Shown: positions 1 through 9,590, numbered from the stretch's first letter. The stretch: 64,000 nucleotides of DNA from Nostoc sp. NMS7 (GCF_017115085.1 NZ_JABXKJ010000247.1:62001-126000); one strand, 5' to 3'. The notes: generated by a model from the sequence alone, not told the origin. Made by a program: numbers and translations.

Positions 1-40
1 AGTCAGAGGGGAATTTTGCACATTTAGGATGCTCGACAAT

Positions 41-280
41 TTTTATCACTAAAATTATGATTTAATCCGTAAACTGATGATTTAATCAGTAAACTGATGA
101 TTTAATCACCAAACTCATGATTTTTTCCTTAAAATCACGATTTTTATACTAAGATCATGATTTTTTCCTTAAAATCACGATTTTTTTCTTAAACTCATGA
201 TTTTTTTCTTAAACTCATGATTTTTTTCTTAAACTCATGAGTTTTTTCTTAAACTCATGATTTTTTCACTAAACTTCTGT
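41..280. repeat. 12-unit, 20-bp tandem repeat array
   Basis: Twelve consecutive 20-bp units fill this stretch without a gap; a typical unit is ttaaactcatgatttttttc. Units vary at a few positions (tcatga versus tcacga, tttaatc versus ttttttc), the most uniform being units 8 to 11. The 20-bp period is not a multiple of three and the array is full of stops, so it does not code. The T-runs recur about every two helical turns, which could bend the DNA; that is inference. Confidence 0.9.
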
Positions 281-401
281 GTTGAGTCCAATACAGACCT
301 AACAAGAACAGCCCCTTCCCTACAAAAACTACGGTGTACACACAAGTCATCGAATTCCCAAAACAAAAACCTCACCCTGCCCTGACGGACATCCCTCTCC
401 C

Positions 402-625
402 CTTAGTAAGGCTACGGTCTGTGTACACACAAGTCGAATTACCCCCCTTAATCCCCCCTTATTAAGGGGGGAAACCGGAAATCTAGTTCCCTCACGCCAC
501 ATGCTTCAAGTCGGCAAAGCCGCCCAACGCAGTGGCTCCCCTTTATAAGATCCGGGTTAGGGTGGGGTAAAACCTTGGTTAATCAGCTATTTCAGACTTG
601 TGTACACCGTAGCCTTAGTAAGGAA
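402..625. repeat. MITE-like element with about 30-bp inverted ends
   Basis: The left end (ccttagtaaggctacggt, then gtgtacacacaagtc) and the right end (gacttgtgtacaccgtagcc, then ttagtaagg) are inverted copies interrupted by a few bases. A third partial copy (ctacggtgtacacacaagtc) lies at 330-349. The middle has an 8-bp hairpin of C- and G-runs (about 438-472) and a palindrome gccac...gcagtggc (491-539). The latter module recurs at 55399-55446. No ORF is inside. This is a non-autonomous repeat in the leader region of the kinase operon. Confidence 0.6.
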
Positions 626-743
626 AGGGACAGGTTTGCCAGAGGCGGGGAAAGGACTAAGAATTATTAAAAAAGCTTAAGTTATTCTGGAGATAGACAC
701 CCTGCTGACTAAATATCACATTTAAATTTATTAAGAAAAGTCA

Positions 744-2894
744 ATGAAAGCTGGACACATTGATACAGAAGTGGCGAGGCTAGAAACCCTCCGCCAGTAT
801 CAAATTCTTGACACTGAACCGGAAGAAGCCTACAACAATCTTGCCCAGTTAGCGGCATTTATTTGTGGCACTCCCATCTCCTTGGTAAATTTTATTGATG
901 AAAATCGTCAATGGTTTAAAGCAAGAGTCGGTTTAGATATATCAGAAATGCCCCGGAGTGTTGGATTATCTTACCTTTGCCTAGAGCAGCGTAATGTTGT
1001 AGTGGTTCCCGATAGCCTAGCTGATGAAAAATTGGCAAAGAATTTGGCAGTAACTAGCTATCCATATATGCGGTTTTATGCAGGTGTACCCCTAATTACC
1101 CCCAAGGGAGATATGCTGGGAACTCTGTGCGTGATTGACCAAGTTCCCCGGCAATTGAGCCAAAAACAAGTGGAGGCGCTTGTAGCTCTGAGTCGCTTGG
1201 TAATCGACCAACTAGAACTCAGGCGTTATGTAGCTGGGGAAAGTGAAGAACGCTGGCAATTAGCATTACATGGTAATAAGGATGGGATTTGGGATTGGAA
1301 CCTCCAGACTAATGAAGTGTTCTTCTCAACTCAATGGAAGGAGATGCTCGGCTATAAAGACCAGGAAGTTTCCACCGATTGGGATGAATGGACAAAACGA
1401 ATCCATCCCGATGAGCGAGATTGCGTAGTTCAAGCTTTCCAAGACCACTTTGCCAAGAAAACACCGTTTTACGTCTGTGAATATCGAGTCCAATGCCAAG
1501 ACGGCAGCTATAAATGGATTCTAGATCGAGGACAGGCACTTTGGGACGCATTGGGTGATATAGTACGGATGGTGGGTTCTTATACTGATATCACAGATCG
1601 CAAGCTGGTAGAAGAAGAATTAAAACGGCAAAATCTGCGATCGCAATTATTTGCCGAAATCACCCTGAAAATTCGAGAATCTTTACAAATAGATGAAATT
1701 CTGCAAACCACTGTCACAGAGGTACAAAAACTACTACAAGCTGACCGGGTGTTGATTTTTCAACTGTGGCCTGATGGTTCGGGAACAGTGGTACAAGAGG
1801 CAGTGCTGCCTGGTTGGCCGGTAATTCTCGGAGAAAATATTTTTGACCCCTGTTTTAAAGAAGAATATATAGAAAGATATCGCCAGGGAAGAGTAAGTGC
1901 CATTGAAGATATTGAAGCTGCTCATATTCAACCATGCCATCGAAAATTTCTTCAGCAATTTGCTGTCAGGGCTAATCTCGTAGTGCCGATTTTTGTCAGA
2001 GACAGCATTTGGGGCTTGTTGCTGGCTCATCAGTGTGCCGCACCTCGACAGTGGAATAACTTTGAGACGGAGTTGTTACAGCAATTAGCTAACCAAATTG
2101 GGATTGCTTTATCTCAAGCGCAACTATTAGAAAAAGAAACTCAGCAAAGTCAAGAACTTACTCGTTCTAATGCAGAATTGGAACAGTTTGCTTATGTCGC
2201 TTCCCATGACTTGCAAGAGCCGTTGCGGATGGTAACAAGTTATTTACAACTACTAGACCAAAGATATAAAAATCAACTGGATGCCAATGCCGATCAGTTT
2301 ATCACCTATGCAGTAGATGGGGCGCGGCGGATGCAGACCCTGATCAATGATTTGTTGAACTACTCCCGCCTCAGCAGCCGACGACAGCCCTTTCTACCAG
2401 TTGATTGTAGTGTTGTTTTACAACAGGCGATCGCTAATCTGGAAATTGCGATCGCTGATAGTATGGCAGTTATCACCCATGATCCTCTACCATTCGTAAT
2501 GGCTGATAGTACCCAACTCACACAAGTATTTCAAAATTTAATTGCCAACGCAATCAAATTTTGCCGTCAGCAGCAGCCACGAATTCACATCGGAGTAGCC
2601 AGGGGAGATGTAAATCTAGATGAAGAAAGTTTAAGTTTTATCCCGTCAGCCGATGAATGGTTGTTCTGGGTGCATGATAATGGTATTGGTTTGGAACCCC
2701 AGTATGCTGAACGTATATTTATAATTTTTCAGCGTTTGCACGGTAGAGACAAGTATCCAGGCACTGGAATTGGTTTGGCAATTTGTAAGAAAATTATCGA
2801 ACGCCACGGCGGTCGGATCTGGGTTGAGTCGAAACCGGGTGAAGGGTCGACTTTCTACTTCACAATTCCCGATAGAGCAATACCAAATTCTTAA
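744..2894 (+). CDS. GAF-PAS-GAF sensor histidine kinase with DXCF-type cyanobacteriochrome GAF
   Basis: A 716-residue cytoplasmic kinase. Order seen: GAF (about 20-165), PAS/PAC (about 175-290), second GAF (about 303-465), HisKA with the box FAYVASHDLQEPLRM (His488), then HATPase (NAIKF, DNGIGL, GTGIGLAICKKI). The second GAF reads like a cyanobacteriochrome: Asp368-Pro-Cys370-Phe matches the DXCF motif, and Cys398-His399 matches the canonical bilin Cys-His. The two cysteines are 28 residues apart, as in TePixJ. LWGLLLAHQC and ANLVVPI are also typical. Bilin attachment and blue/green-type switching are inferred. An Rcp1-like regulator and a hybrid kinase follow in the same orientation. The first GAF lacks a bilin Cys-His. 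Confidence 0.9.
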   Translation: MKAGHIDTEVARLETLRQYQILDTEPEEAYNNLAQLAAFICGTPISLVNFIDENRQWFKARVGLDISEMPRSVGLSYLCLEQRNVVVVPDSLADEKLAKNLAVTSYPYMRFYAGVPLITPKGDMLGTLCVIDQVPRQLSQKQVEALVALSRLVIDQLELRRYVAGESEERWQLALHGNKDGIWDWNLQTNEVFFSTQWKEMLGYKDQEVSTDWDEWTKRIHPDERDCVVQAFQDHFAKKTPFYVCEYRVQCQDGSYKWILDRGQALWDALGDIVRMVGSYTDITDRKLVEEELKRQNLRSQLFAEITLKIRESLQIDEILQTTVTEVQKLLQADRVLIFQLWPDGSGTVVQEAVLPGWPVILGENIFDPCFKEEYIERYRQGRVSAIEDIEAAHIQPCHRKFLQQFAVRANLVVPIFVRDSIWGLLLAHQCAAPRQWNNFETELLQQLANQIGIALSQAQLLEKETQQSQELTRSNAELEQFAYVASHDLQEPLRMVTSYLQLLDQRYKNQLDANADQFITYAVDGARRMQTLINDLLNYSRLSSRRQPFLPVDCSVVLQQAIANLEIAIADSMAVITHDPLPFVMADSTQLTQVFQNLIANAIKFCRQQQPRIHIGVARGDVNLDEESLSFIPSADEWLFWVHDNGIGLEPQYAERIFIIFQRLHGRDKYPGTGIGLAICKKIIERHGGRIWVESKPGEGSTFYFTIPDRAIPNS

Positions 2895-3021
2895 AAACCT
2901 AATTAAAACAGGACTTACGCAAAAAAGTTCCGAAGTAGCGGTAATACCCTGCGGGAAGCTAAAGCTACATGAATTACCGCTACGATAAATTAGGTTTTTA
3001 AGAGAATTTTGTGTAAGTCCG
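2890..3021. repeat. MITE-like copy with ggacttacgc ends
   Basis: The element begins caggacttacgcaaaa (2909) and ends ttttgtgtaagtcc (3020), the same ends as the 94-bp element at 33185-33278. Inside is a hairpin gcggtaat...attaccgc (about 2939-2981). It overlaps a further perfect 15-bp inverted pair, cttaaaaacctaatt (2890-2904) and aattaggtttttaag (about 2988-3002). It separates the first kinase from its response regulator, and the hairpins could act as a partial terminator. Confidence 0.65.
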
Positions 3022-3200
3022 ATACAAAAACGGCTTAAAAATTAGTAGGGCGGCCTACTCCCTTTCTTTACGCTTGGAGACTGTTGAAGCCGTCTTCCTG
3101 GGTTGAAACAACAAGCAAACCCTCTAAAGTAAAGGAAACGTTAGTTGAATTACTGGCTTTAAATAAGTTTGGTCAAGTTCTGTATAGCAGCAGGTAAGTA

Positions 3201-3650
3201 ATGGTAAGCACCATAACAGCGATTATGCCTATTCAGGTTTTATTAGTAGAGGATAATCCTGGCGATGCCCAACTTACACGCATTGCCCTGGAAAATAGCA
3301 AAATCTCGATTGACTTGAATGTGGTCGAAGATGGTGTAGAGGCAATGGCATTCTTGCGAAAACAAGAAAAATATGTCAAAGCAGCCCATCCAGATATTAT
3401 ACTGCTCGATTTAAACCTCCCTAGAAAAGATGGGCGGGAGGTATTAGCAGAAATTAAAGCAGATGAAAACCTTAAACGAATACCTGTAGTGATTTTGACG
3501 ACTTCCCAAGCGGAAGAAGACATCCTGAAAGCTTATAATCTTTTTGCTAACTGTTATATAAGTAAGCCAGTAGATTTCGATCAATTCGTTAAAATTGTAG
3601 AATCAATAGAAAATTTTTGGTTTGCGATCGTAAAACTGCCACCGGAGTAG
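3201..3650 (+). CDS. Rcp1-family single-domain response regulator
   Basis: 149 residues forming one receiver domain with no output domain. The acidic pocket (LLVEDNPGD), the phospho-acceptor Asp70 in ILLDLNLPRKDG, the switch Thr (LTTSQ) and the Lys in YISKPVD are all present. Regulators of this Rcp1 type commonly pair with phytochrome-class kinases, which fits the upstream kinase at 744. The start at 3201 has caggtaag 8 bases upstream; a second ATG at 3225 would drop eight residues. It ends 5 bases before the next kinase, so the two are almost certainly co-transcribed. Confidence 0.93.
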   Translation: MVSTITAIMPIQVLLVEDNPGDAQLTRIALENSKISIDLNVVEDGVEAMAFLRKQEKYVKAAHPDIILLDLNLPRKDGREVLAEIKADENLKRIPVVILTTSQAEEDILKAYNLFANCYISKPVDFDQFVKIVESIENFWFAIVKLPPE

Positions 3651-3655
3651 TGTAA

Positions 3656-5935
3656 ATGGCAGGTAAACAGATTAAAATCTTGTTAGTAGAAGATAACCCT
3701 GGTGATGTCTTTTTATTACAGGAGTTGTTAAAGGAAGTTACCACAGTTGTAGTTGATTTGATGCCCGTTGAGCGGCTTAATGAAGCACTCAACTACCTAA
3801 CAAACGAAATTTTTGATGTGATTTTGTTAGACCTTGTGCTGCCTGATAGCCAAGGACTAGAAACCTTTGTCATCGCTCACCATCAGGCAAAAGCTACCCC
3901 GATAATTGTGCTGACAGGTATAGACGATGAAACCCTGGCAATTAGCGCAATGCAGCAAGGAGCGCAGGATTATTTGGTGAAAGGGCAAGTAACTGGCGAC
4001 TTGCTGGTACGCTCAATACGTTATGCGATCGAGCGTCAACGGGCAGACGACGCACTGCGCCATAGTGAGGAGCGATTTCGGGTTGCTCTGAAAAACTCTC
4101 CAATCTTTGTTTACAACCAAGATCGGGAGTTACGCTACACCTGGGTTTACAATCCCCCCGATGGATTGACAGTTGAGGAAATATTGGGCAAACAAGACTT
4201 GGATCTGATCCCAGTTGAAGATGCTCAACGTCTGATCGCAATTAAACATGGGGTGCTAAACACGGGGCGAGGAACGCGAGAGGAAGTATCAATTACAATC
4301 AGAGATACAACTCGATATTATGATTTAACTGTCGAGCCATTGCGAAATGAGTCGCAAGAAGTTGTCGGCGTGACTTGTGCCAGTATCGATATTAGCGAAC
4401 GGGAAGCGGCGCTACGCGATCGCAAATTGGCAGAAGAAAAAATCCGCGAACAAGCAGCATTACTAGATGTCACCACAGATGCGATTTGCGTGCGAGATTT
4501 AAACAATCAAATTACCTTCTGGAACAAAGGCGCAGAAACACTTTACGGCTGGCAAGCTACAGAGGCATGGGGTAAAAATGCTAGTAAGCTTTTGTATGAT
4601 GAACCTTCACCAGAAATTGAAGCGGCTCTGTTGCAAGTTATTAGTAAAGGTAAGTGGCAGGGTGAGTTAACTAAACTTACCAAAACTGACAAAGAAATCC
4701 TCGTTGCTAGTCGTTGGAGTCTAGTGTGCGATGAACAAGGCAAACCCAAATCAATTCTCACGGTTGACACAGATATTACCGAGAAAAAACATTTAGAAGC
4801 CCAATTGTTTCGCGCTCAACGCCTGGAAAGTATTGGCACTCTAGCTAGTGGTATTGCTCACGATCTTAACAATATCCTGACACCAATTTTGGTAGGAGCG
4901 CAACTGTTACCACTGAAATTTCCGGATGCGGATGAGCGAACTCGCCATCTATTAGAGATTTTGGAAATCAACGCTAGACGCGGTGCTGATTTAGTCAAAC
5001 AAGTGCTGTCCTTTGCGCGGGGTGTAGAAGGGAAGCGCATCACTTTGCAAATCAAGCATTTGATTCTGGAACTTGCTAAGATTCTCAAAGAGACATTTCC
5101 CAAATCGATAGAAATCAGCACTGATGTACCGCAGGATTTGTGGATGGTTTCAGGAGATAGCACCCAACTGCATCAAGTGCTGATGAACCTCTGCGTTAAC
5201 GCCCGCGATGCTATGGCCAATAGCGGTAGTTTGAATATCTCTGCCGAAAATGTGTTGATTGACGAAAATTATGCCCGCATCAACCTGGAAGCCAAAGAAG
5301 GGTCTTACACACTGATTACTGTCTGTGATACTGGAGTTGGGATTCCTAAAGAAATCTTAGATAGAATTTTCGAGCCATTCTTTACCACAAAAGATGTCGG
5401 ACAAGGGACAGGTTTAGGACTTTCCACCGTACTTGGGATCATTAAAAGTCACGGAGGTTTTGTGAACGTGGATAGCGAACCCGGAAGTGGCACTACCTTT
5501 AAGGTTTACTTGCCAGCAGTCGGGGGAATGGAAATATTCACCCCAGAAGAGTTGCCACCACAGACAGGACATGGAGAATTGATTTTGGTTGTGGACGATG
5601 AAATTGCGATTCAAGAGATTACCAGAACATCACTAGAAGCTCACAACTACAAAATCTTAGTTGCCAGTGATGGCATTGAGGCGATCGCGCAATACGCTCA
5701 AAATATGGACAAAATTAGTGTTGTACTAATGGATATTATGCTGCCCTCGCTCGATGGTTTAACTGCCATCCGTACCCTACGAAAAATCAACCCCCAAGTC
5801 AGAATTATTGCTAGCAGTGGACTTATGCCTGACAATAAGCTCAGTGCAGTAGCTGCTATTGGTGTCAATATGTTTTTGCCTAAGCCCTATACTGTCAACG
5901 AATTATTGCTTTCTTTACAAAAAATACTATCGTGA
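3656..5935 (+). CDS. Hybrid sensor kinase: REC-PAS-PAS-HisKA-HATPase-REC
   Basis: 759 residues. An N-terminal receiver (Asp59 in ILLDLVLPDSQG) is followed by a PAS domain (about 140-260), a second PAS/PAC (about 270-385), HisKA with His402 in GTLASGIAHDLNNILTPI, and HATPase (NARDAM, DTGVGIP, GTGLGLSTV). A second receiver ends the protein (Asp693 in VVLMDIMLPSLDG). No membrane segment is visible, so it should be cytosolic. It lies 5 bp after the Rcp1-like gene. The receiver at each end suggests it takes phosphate from the upstream kinase and relays it, which is inference. It ends tga at 5933-5935 with no obvious DNA-binding partner nearby. Confidence 0.92.
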   Translation: MAGKQIKILLVEDNPGDVFLLQELLKEVTTVVVDLMPVERLNEALNYLTNEIFDVILLDLVLPDSQGLETFVIAHHQAKATPIIVLTGIDDETLAISAMQQGAQDYLVKGQVTGDLLVRSIRYAIERQRADDALRHSEERFRVALKNSPIFVYNQDRELRYTWVYNPPDGLTVEEILGKQDLDLIPVEDAQRLIAIKHGVLNTGRGTREEVSITIRDTTRYYDLTVEPLRNESQEVVGVTCASIDISEREAALRDRKLAEEKIREQAALLDVTTDAICVRDLNNQITFWNKGAETLYGWQATEAWGKNASKLLYDEPSPEIEAALLQVISKGKWQGELTKLTKTDKEILVASRWSLVCDEQGKPKSILTVDTDITEKKHLEAQLFRAQRLESIGTLASGIAHDLNNILTPILVGAQLLPLKFPDADERTRHLLEILEINARRGADLVKQVLSFARGVEGKRITLQIKHLILELAKILKETFPKSIEISTDVPQDLWMVSGDSTQLHQVLMNLCVNARDAMANSGSLNISAENVLIDENYARINLEAKEGSYTLITVCDTGVGIPKEILDRIFEPFFTTKDVGQGTGLGLSTVLGIIKSHGGFVNVDSEPGSGTTFKVYLPAVGGMEIFTPEELPPQTGHGELILVVDDEIAIQEITRTSLEAHNYKILVASDGIEAIAQYAQNMDKISVVLMDIMLPSLDGLTAIRTLRKINPQVRIIASSGLMPDNKLSAVAAIGVNMFLPKPYTVNELLLSLQKILS

Positions 5936-5940
5936 AATCT

Positions 5941-6050
5941 GGTAATTACCTAAGTCATCTCTAGCTTCCCTCTCCTTTATAAGGAGAGGGATTGAGGGTG
6001 AGGTAAGCTAGGGACTGTATGTTATTTAATTCTTATTCCTAAGTAACCTG
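5941..6050 (-). repeat. Dispersed palindromic repeat, copy 1
   Basis: Read on the minus strand it goes cttaggaataagaattaaa, taacatacag, a ggcttacc-like block (here agcttacc), tcaccctcaatccctctcc, then a hairpin ccctctcctttat/aaggagaggg and agctagagatgac. The same order occurs at 11081-11182 and 48300-48425 on the plus strand. It lies just after the hybrid kinase, where its hairpin could end transcription. Confidence 0.7.
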
Positions 6051-6138
6051 ATAACTGTAAATGCTAATCGCCTGGATTGGTTATGATTGAGCATCGGTTA
6101 ATACACTTGTGTTAGCGATACTCATTCATCTAGTTATT

Positions 6139-7050
6139 ATGCCTCGGTTTCTGAAGTTTATCATCAATATAGTCATCTTGAGTACATTGCTACTCATATC
6201 TGTGCAAGTTTGGGCGCAAGATTGGCGTCCGGTTCGCGGTGGTATCCCTTTCGGTATTGGTGGTATAGCTTTGATAGAGCAGCAAAGCGATACCCTAAAT
6301 TTTATGATTGTCCATGACAACAAACAAAAAAACCAAGGTCGTTTAGCAATCATCAGCATTAAGGGTAAGAACCAACCTGAATATTTCCCCTTGAACTGGC
6401 CAAGTAACATAGAATTGCCCATCGACTTAGAAGCTTTAACATCTGTTCCAGAGAAAACAAAATCCTCATTTATTACTTTAAGCAGTTCGGGAAAAGCTTA
6501 TTACATCAGGTTAGAGCCTGCCAAGAAAAGCATCTCAGTTATTAAGGAATTCAATCTACCAGGAATTATTCCCGGAAATAATTTTGAAGCATTTGGGTTA
6601 CAAAATATAGACGGCAAATTAGTTGCTATTTGGGCAGATCGAGGTGCAGGAGAACAACCAGCAACTATTTTTTGGGGAGTATTTGACTTGGCCAAATATC
6701 AAATTACTCTCGCAGGTTCTGCCAAGCTGAAAGTACCGTTTCCATCTGGCAATGTTCGTCATATTTCAGATATTAAAGTAGACTCCGTAGGAATTGTCTA
6801 CATTACCTCTGCAAGTGATGCCGGAGATGATGGCCCATTTCAGTCAGCTGTGTATGTCGCTGGTTACTTGGGTTTGCGTGGTAACAAAATTGCTTGGCAG
6901 CAAAATCCTCAACTTGTTCCCTTTTACCGCTCTAACTACCACAAAATCGAAGGTATAGAACTTGTTCCCGGTGCAGAAGGCGGTGTAGTGGTTGGTACAG
7001 ATGATGAGAATTTGGGTTCCTATGTATACATTGTAGGTGGAAGTAACTGA
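6139..7050 (+). CDS. Secreted protein of unknown function
   Basis: About 303 residues from the ATG at 6139. A GTG at 6109 would add ten residues, but the start at MPRFLKF gives a better signal peptide: basic n-region, hydrophobic core IINIVILSTLLLISVQVWA, cleavage near VWA-QD. The mature part is rich in beta-strand-like segments with repeated glycines (GKAYYIRL, GIVYITSASDAGDDGP, YVYIVGG). This suggests a beta-propeller, perhaps like the esterase-like phytase family, but I recognise no catalytic motif. Probably periplasmic or outer-membrane associated. It is monocistronic and flanked by repeats on both sides. Confidence 0.75.
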   Translation: MPRFLKFIINIVILSTLLLISVQVWAQDWRPVRGGIPFGIGGIALIEQQSDTLNFMIVHDNKQKNQGRLAIISIKGKNQPEYFPLNWPSNIELPIDLEALTSVPEKTKSSFITLSSSGKAYYIRLEPAKKSISVIKEFNLPGIIPGNNFEAFGLQNIDGKLVAIWADRGAGEQPATIFWGVFDLAKYQITLAGSAKLKVPFPSGNVRHISDIKVDSVGIVYITSASDAGDDGPFQSAVYVAGYLGLRGNKIAWQQNPQLVPFYRSNYHKIEGIELVPGAEGGVVVGTDDENLGSYVYIVGGSN

Positions 7051-7204
7051 AGAGTATGTTCTTGCTGGTTTATTTGCGATCGCCTTACATATCTATATTC
7101 ACATATCAAAAGTTTTGTCAAGTTATTTATGGCGATGCCTACACAGCGTGGAAATAAGTTCTCTGGCGATTGATGATAACGCTCTTTTATTACTCTCGTC
7201 AGAT

Positions 7205-7285
7205 TAAATTTGAAACCCTATTTTGACGTTAGTCCGCGCAGGCGGACTTTGTTTGTGTAGCCGCGATTTCTAATCGCCTGGATTA
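7205..7285 (+). repeat. Hairpin repeat, AGTCC family, copy 1
   Basis: A perfect stem AGTCCGC-GCAG-GCGGACT (7231-7248) is followed by tttgtttgtgtagccgcga and an attcgcc-like end. The same layout, with a compensating base-pair change in the stem, occurs at 11255-11308. The rest of the spacer 7051-7381 shows no gene. Confidence 0.7.
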
Positions 7286-7381
7286 TCCCAGTTTAATTTT
7301 TGTCTCAATTCCGTTAGTGTAACACTGAAGGTTCTATACTAAATTAGTAAAAAATATCTGCTGTTTAAGATTTTTTATCTT

Positions 7382-8371
7382 ATGAAAAAGTGGCTCATTT
7401 TTATTATAATTGCATTTTTATGTTTCTGTTCAACTTATGTCGTTAATGCGTCTAATTACCCCTTAATAAATTCAGATAATAGTTGTAATTTACGATTGAT
7501 GAAAAAGGGAGAAGGGTGTTTTCTTTACAAAGTGAAATCTGGTAATTTTTCTATTCCTATTTACTACTATTTACCTGATACATTGCAGGAAGATACTAAA
7601 ATTTTATTTGCTATGCATGGTGAAAAACGTAATGCGGAAGATTATCGAAATGATTGGAGAAAGATTTATAAATACAACAGTGATGAGCATCCGAATTTGA
7701 TTTTACTTGCTCCCCAGTTTGAACAAAAGTGGTTTCCAAAAGCTGTGGGTTATAATCTTGGCAATATGTTTACAGAAGATTTAAAGATTTTAAATCCTCG
7801 AAACCAATGGGCATTTACTGAAATTGAAAATATCTTTACTTTCGTTAAAAGAACCACGAAAGTAAAGGCTAATAATTACTATCTCTATGGTCACTCTGCG
7901 GGCGCACAGTTCGTACATCGAATGGTTATCTTTATGCCATTCGCACATATCCAAAAGGCTGTGGCTGCTGAGGCAGGTTCCTATACAATACCGGATGAAA
8001 ATAGGGAATATCCCTGCGGACTGAAGAAACTAACTGGAGAGCCACTATCATCTGTAGATTTGAAAAAAACATTTACTATACCCATGACAATAATTTTAGG
8101 TACAAAAGATAACAAAATTCTACCTCCTGAACATGATTCTTATGCTTGTGATACACAGCAAGGTTCTAATCGTTTAGCTCGTGGCGAATATTTCTACACT
8201 CAGGTTAAAAGTATTGCTGATAATAGAAAAGAAGATTTTAAATGGACTCTCAAAGAAGTTACTGCTACTCACATTGTTGCAAATACGAATCCTACGATTG
8301 AAGATCCGATGTTAGTGTCATGTGCCGCTTTGGAGTTTTTTCCTAAATTAACCTACGTTAATTGCAAATAG
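7382..8371 (+). CDS. Secreted alpha/beta hydrolase (esterase/depolymerase-like)
   Basis: 329 residues with a signal peptide (MKKWLIFIIIAFLCFCSTYVVNAS). The fold shows ILFAMHGEKRN for the oxyanion strand, nucleophile elbow YGHSAGAQ (Ser172), a likely acid in ILGTKDNK and a likely His in TATHIV. This order matches alpha/beta hydrolases of the polyhydroxybutyrate-depolymerase/feruloyl-esterase type; the substrate is unknown. The coding sequence is visibly more A/T-rich than its neighbours and lacks HIP1 sites, which could mean recent acquisition. It could also be a lipoprotein (Cys14 or Cys16), but no proper lipobox is seen. Confidence 0.8.
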   Translation: MKKWLIFIIIAFLCFCSTYVVNASNYPLINSDNSCNLRLMKKGEGCFLYKVKSGNFSIPIYYYLPDTLQEDTKILFAMHGEKRNAEDYRNDWRKIYKYNSDEHPNLILLAPQFEQKWFPKAVGYNLGNMFTEDLKILNPRNQWAFTEIENIFTFVKRTTKVKANNYYLYGHSAGAQFVHRMVIFMPFAHIQKAVAAEAGSYTIPDENREYPCGLKKLTGEPLSSVDLKKTFTIPMTIILGTKDNKILPPEHDSYACDTQQGSNRLARGEYFYTQVKSIADNRKEDFKWTLKEVTATHIVANTNPTIEDPMLVSCAALEFFPKLTYVNCK

Positions 8372-8498
8372 TTATTTCTGCACCCTGTCAAATTTTGAAT
8401 TTAGAATTGCTGGTGCGATGCCTACGGCGGGCAAAGCCTACGCAACTTAGTGTAGGTTGACCATTATCTTATCGATAACGGTCACTGATTAATTACCC

Positions 8499-9590
8499 CT
8501 ACACATTAAATCGGAATAACATTACATCCCCTTCCTGCACAACATACTCTTTCCCTTCACTGCGAACCAACCCTTTCTCCTTCGCAGCATTCATCGAACC
8601 AGTTGTTACCAAATCTTTATAAGCGACAGTTTCGGCGCGAATAAATCCCCGCTCAAAATCACTATGGATTACACCAGCAGCTTGAGGTGCAGACATTCCG
8701 GCATTAATTGTCCAAGCGCGGGTTTCTTTGGGGCCGCAGGTGAAATATGTCCGCAAGCCTAAAAGCATGTAAGTTGCACGAATCAACGATTTCAAACCGC
8801 CTTCTTCCACACCTAAAGACGCGAGGAAATCAGCTTTATCTGATTCTGGTAATTCCACTAATTCCGCTTCAACTTGAGCCGAAACTATCACAACTTGGGC
8901 ATTTTCTGTAGCTGCAATTTGCCGCACTGTTTCCACAAAATGATTACCAGTTGCCAACTCATCCTCAGATACATTCGCGGCGTAGATAATCGGTTTATAA
9001 GTGAGCAGTTCTAATCCTTTAATAATTTCTGTTTCTTCTTCATTCAAGCTCACCTGACGCACCGATTTACCTTCATTTAAAGCCGCAGCTAATTTTTCCA
9101 AAACTGAGACTTCAAACTGTGCATCCTTGCTGGTACGAGCTTGTTTGCGAGTGCGGTCAATTCGCCGCTCAATTTGTGCTAAATCTGATAAACCCAGTTC
9201 TATATTAATGATTTCAATATCTCGCGCTGGGTCAACAGAACCAGCAACGTGGATAATATCGTCATTTTCAAAACAACGTACCACATGTACGATCGCATCA
9301 ACTTCCCGGATGTGGGACAGGAATTGATTTCCTAGTCCCTCACCCTGACTTGCACCTTTAACTAAACCAGCAATATCGACAAATTCAACCCGTGCCGGGA
9401 TAACTTGTGCCGAACTGGCAATCTTAGCAAGAACATTTAACCGTTCATCCGGTACTGCGACAACGCCGACATTCGGTTCAATCGTGCAAAAAGGGAAGTT
9501 AGCAGCTTCTGCCTTAGCATTAGCAACTACAGCATTAAATAAAGTAGATTTTCCGACGTTGGGAAGTCCGACAATTCCGGCTCTTAGCAT
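8499..9590 (-). CDS. ychF: Redox-regulated ATPase YchF (Obg family)
   Basis: 363 residues, the normal YchF length. The P-loop GLPNVGKST lies at residues 8-16, switch II is DIAGLVKGASQGEGLGNQFL, and the nucleotide-specificity segment NVSE replaces NKxD, as expected for a protein preferring ATP. The C-terminal TGS-like part ends EGKEYVVQEGDVMLFRFNV. YchF is a universal ribosome-associated P-loop ATPase. The gene stands alone, with a proline-rich small ORF 45 bases downstream. Confidence 0.97.
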   Translation of the reverse strand: MLRAGIVGLPNVGKSTLFNAVVANAKAEAANFPFCTIEPNVGVVAVPDERLNVLAKIASSAQVIPARVEFVDIAGLVKGASQGEGLGNQFLSHIREVDAIVHVVRCFENDDIIHVAGSVDPARDIEIINIELGLSDLAQIERRIDRTRKQARTSKDAQFEVSVLEKLAAALNEGKSVRQVSLNEEETEIIKGLELLTYKPIIYAANVSEDELATGNHFVETVRQIAATENAQVVIVSAQVEAELVELPESDKADFLASLGVEEGGLKSLIRATYMLLGLRTYFTCGPKETRAWTINAGMSAPQAAGVIHSDFERGFIRAETVAYKDLVTTGSMNAAKEKGLVRSEGKEYVVQEGDVMLFRFNV

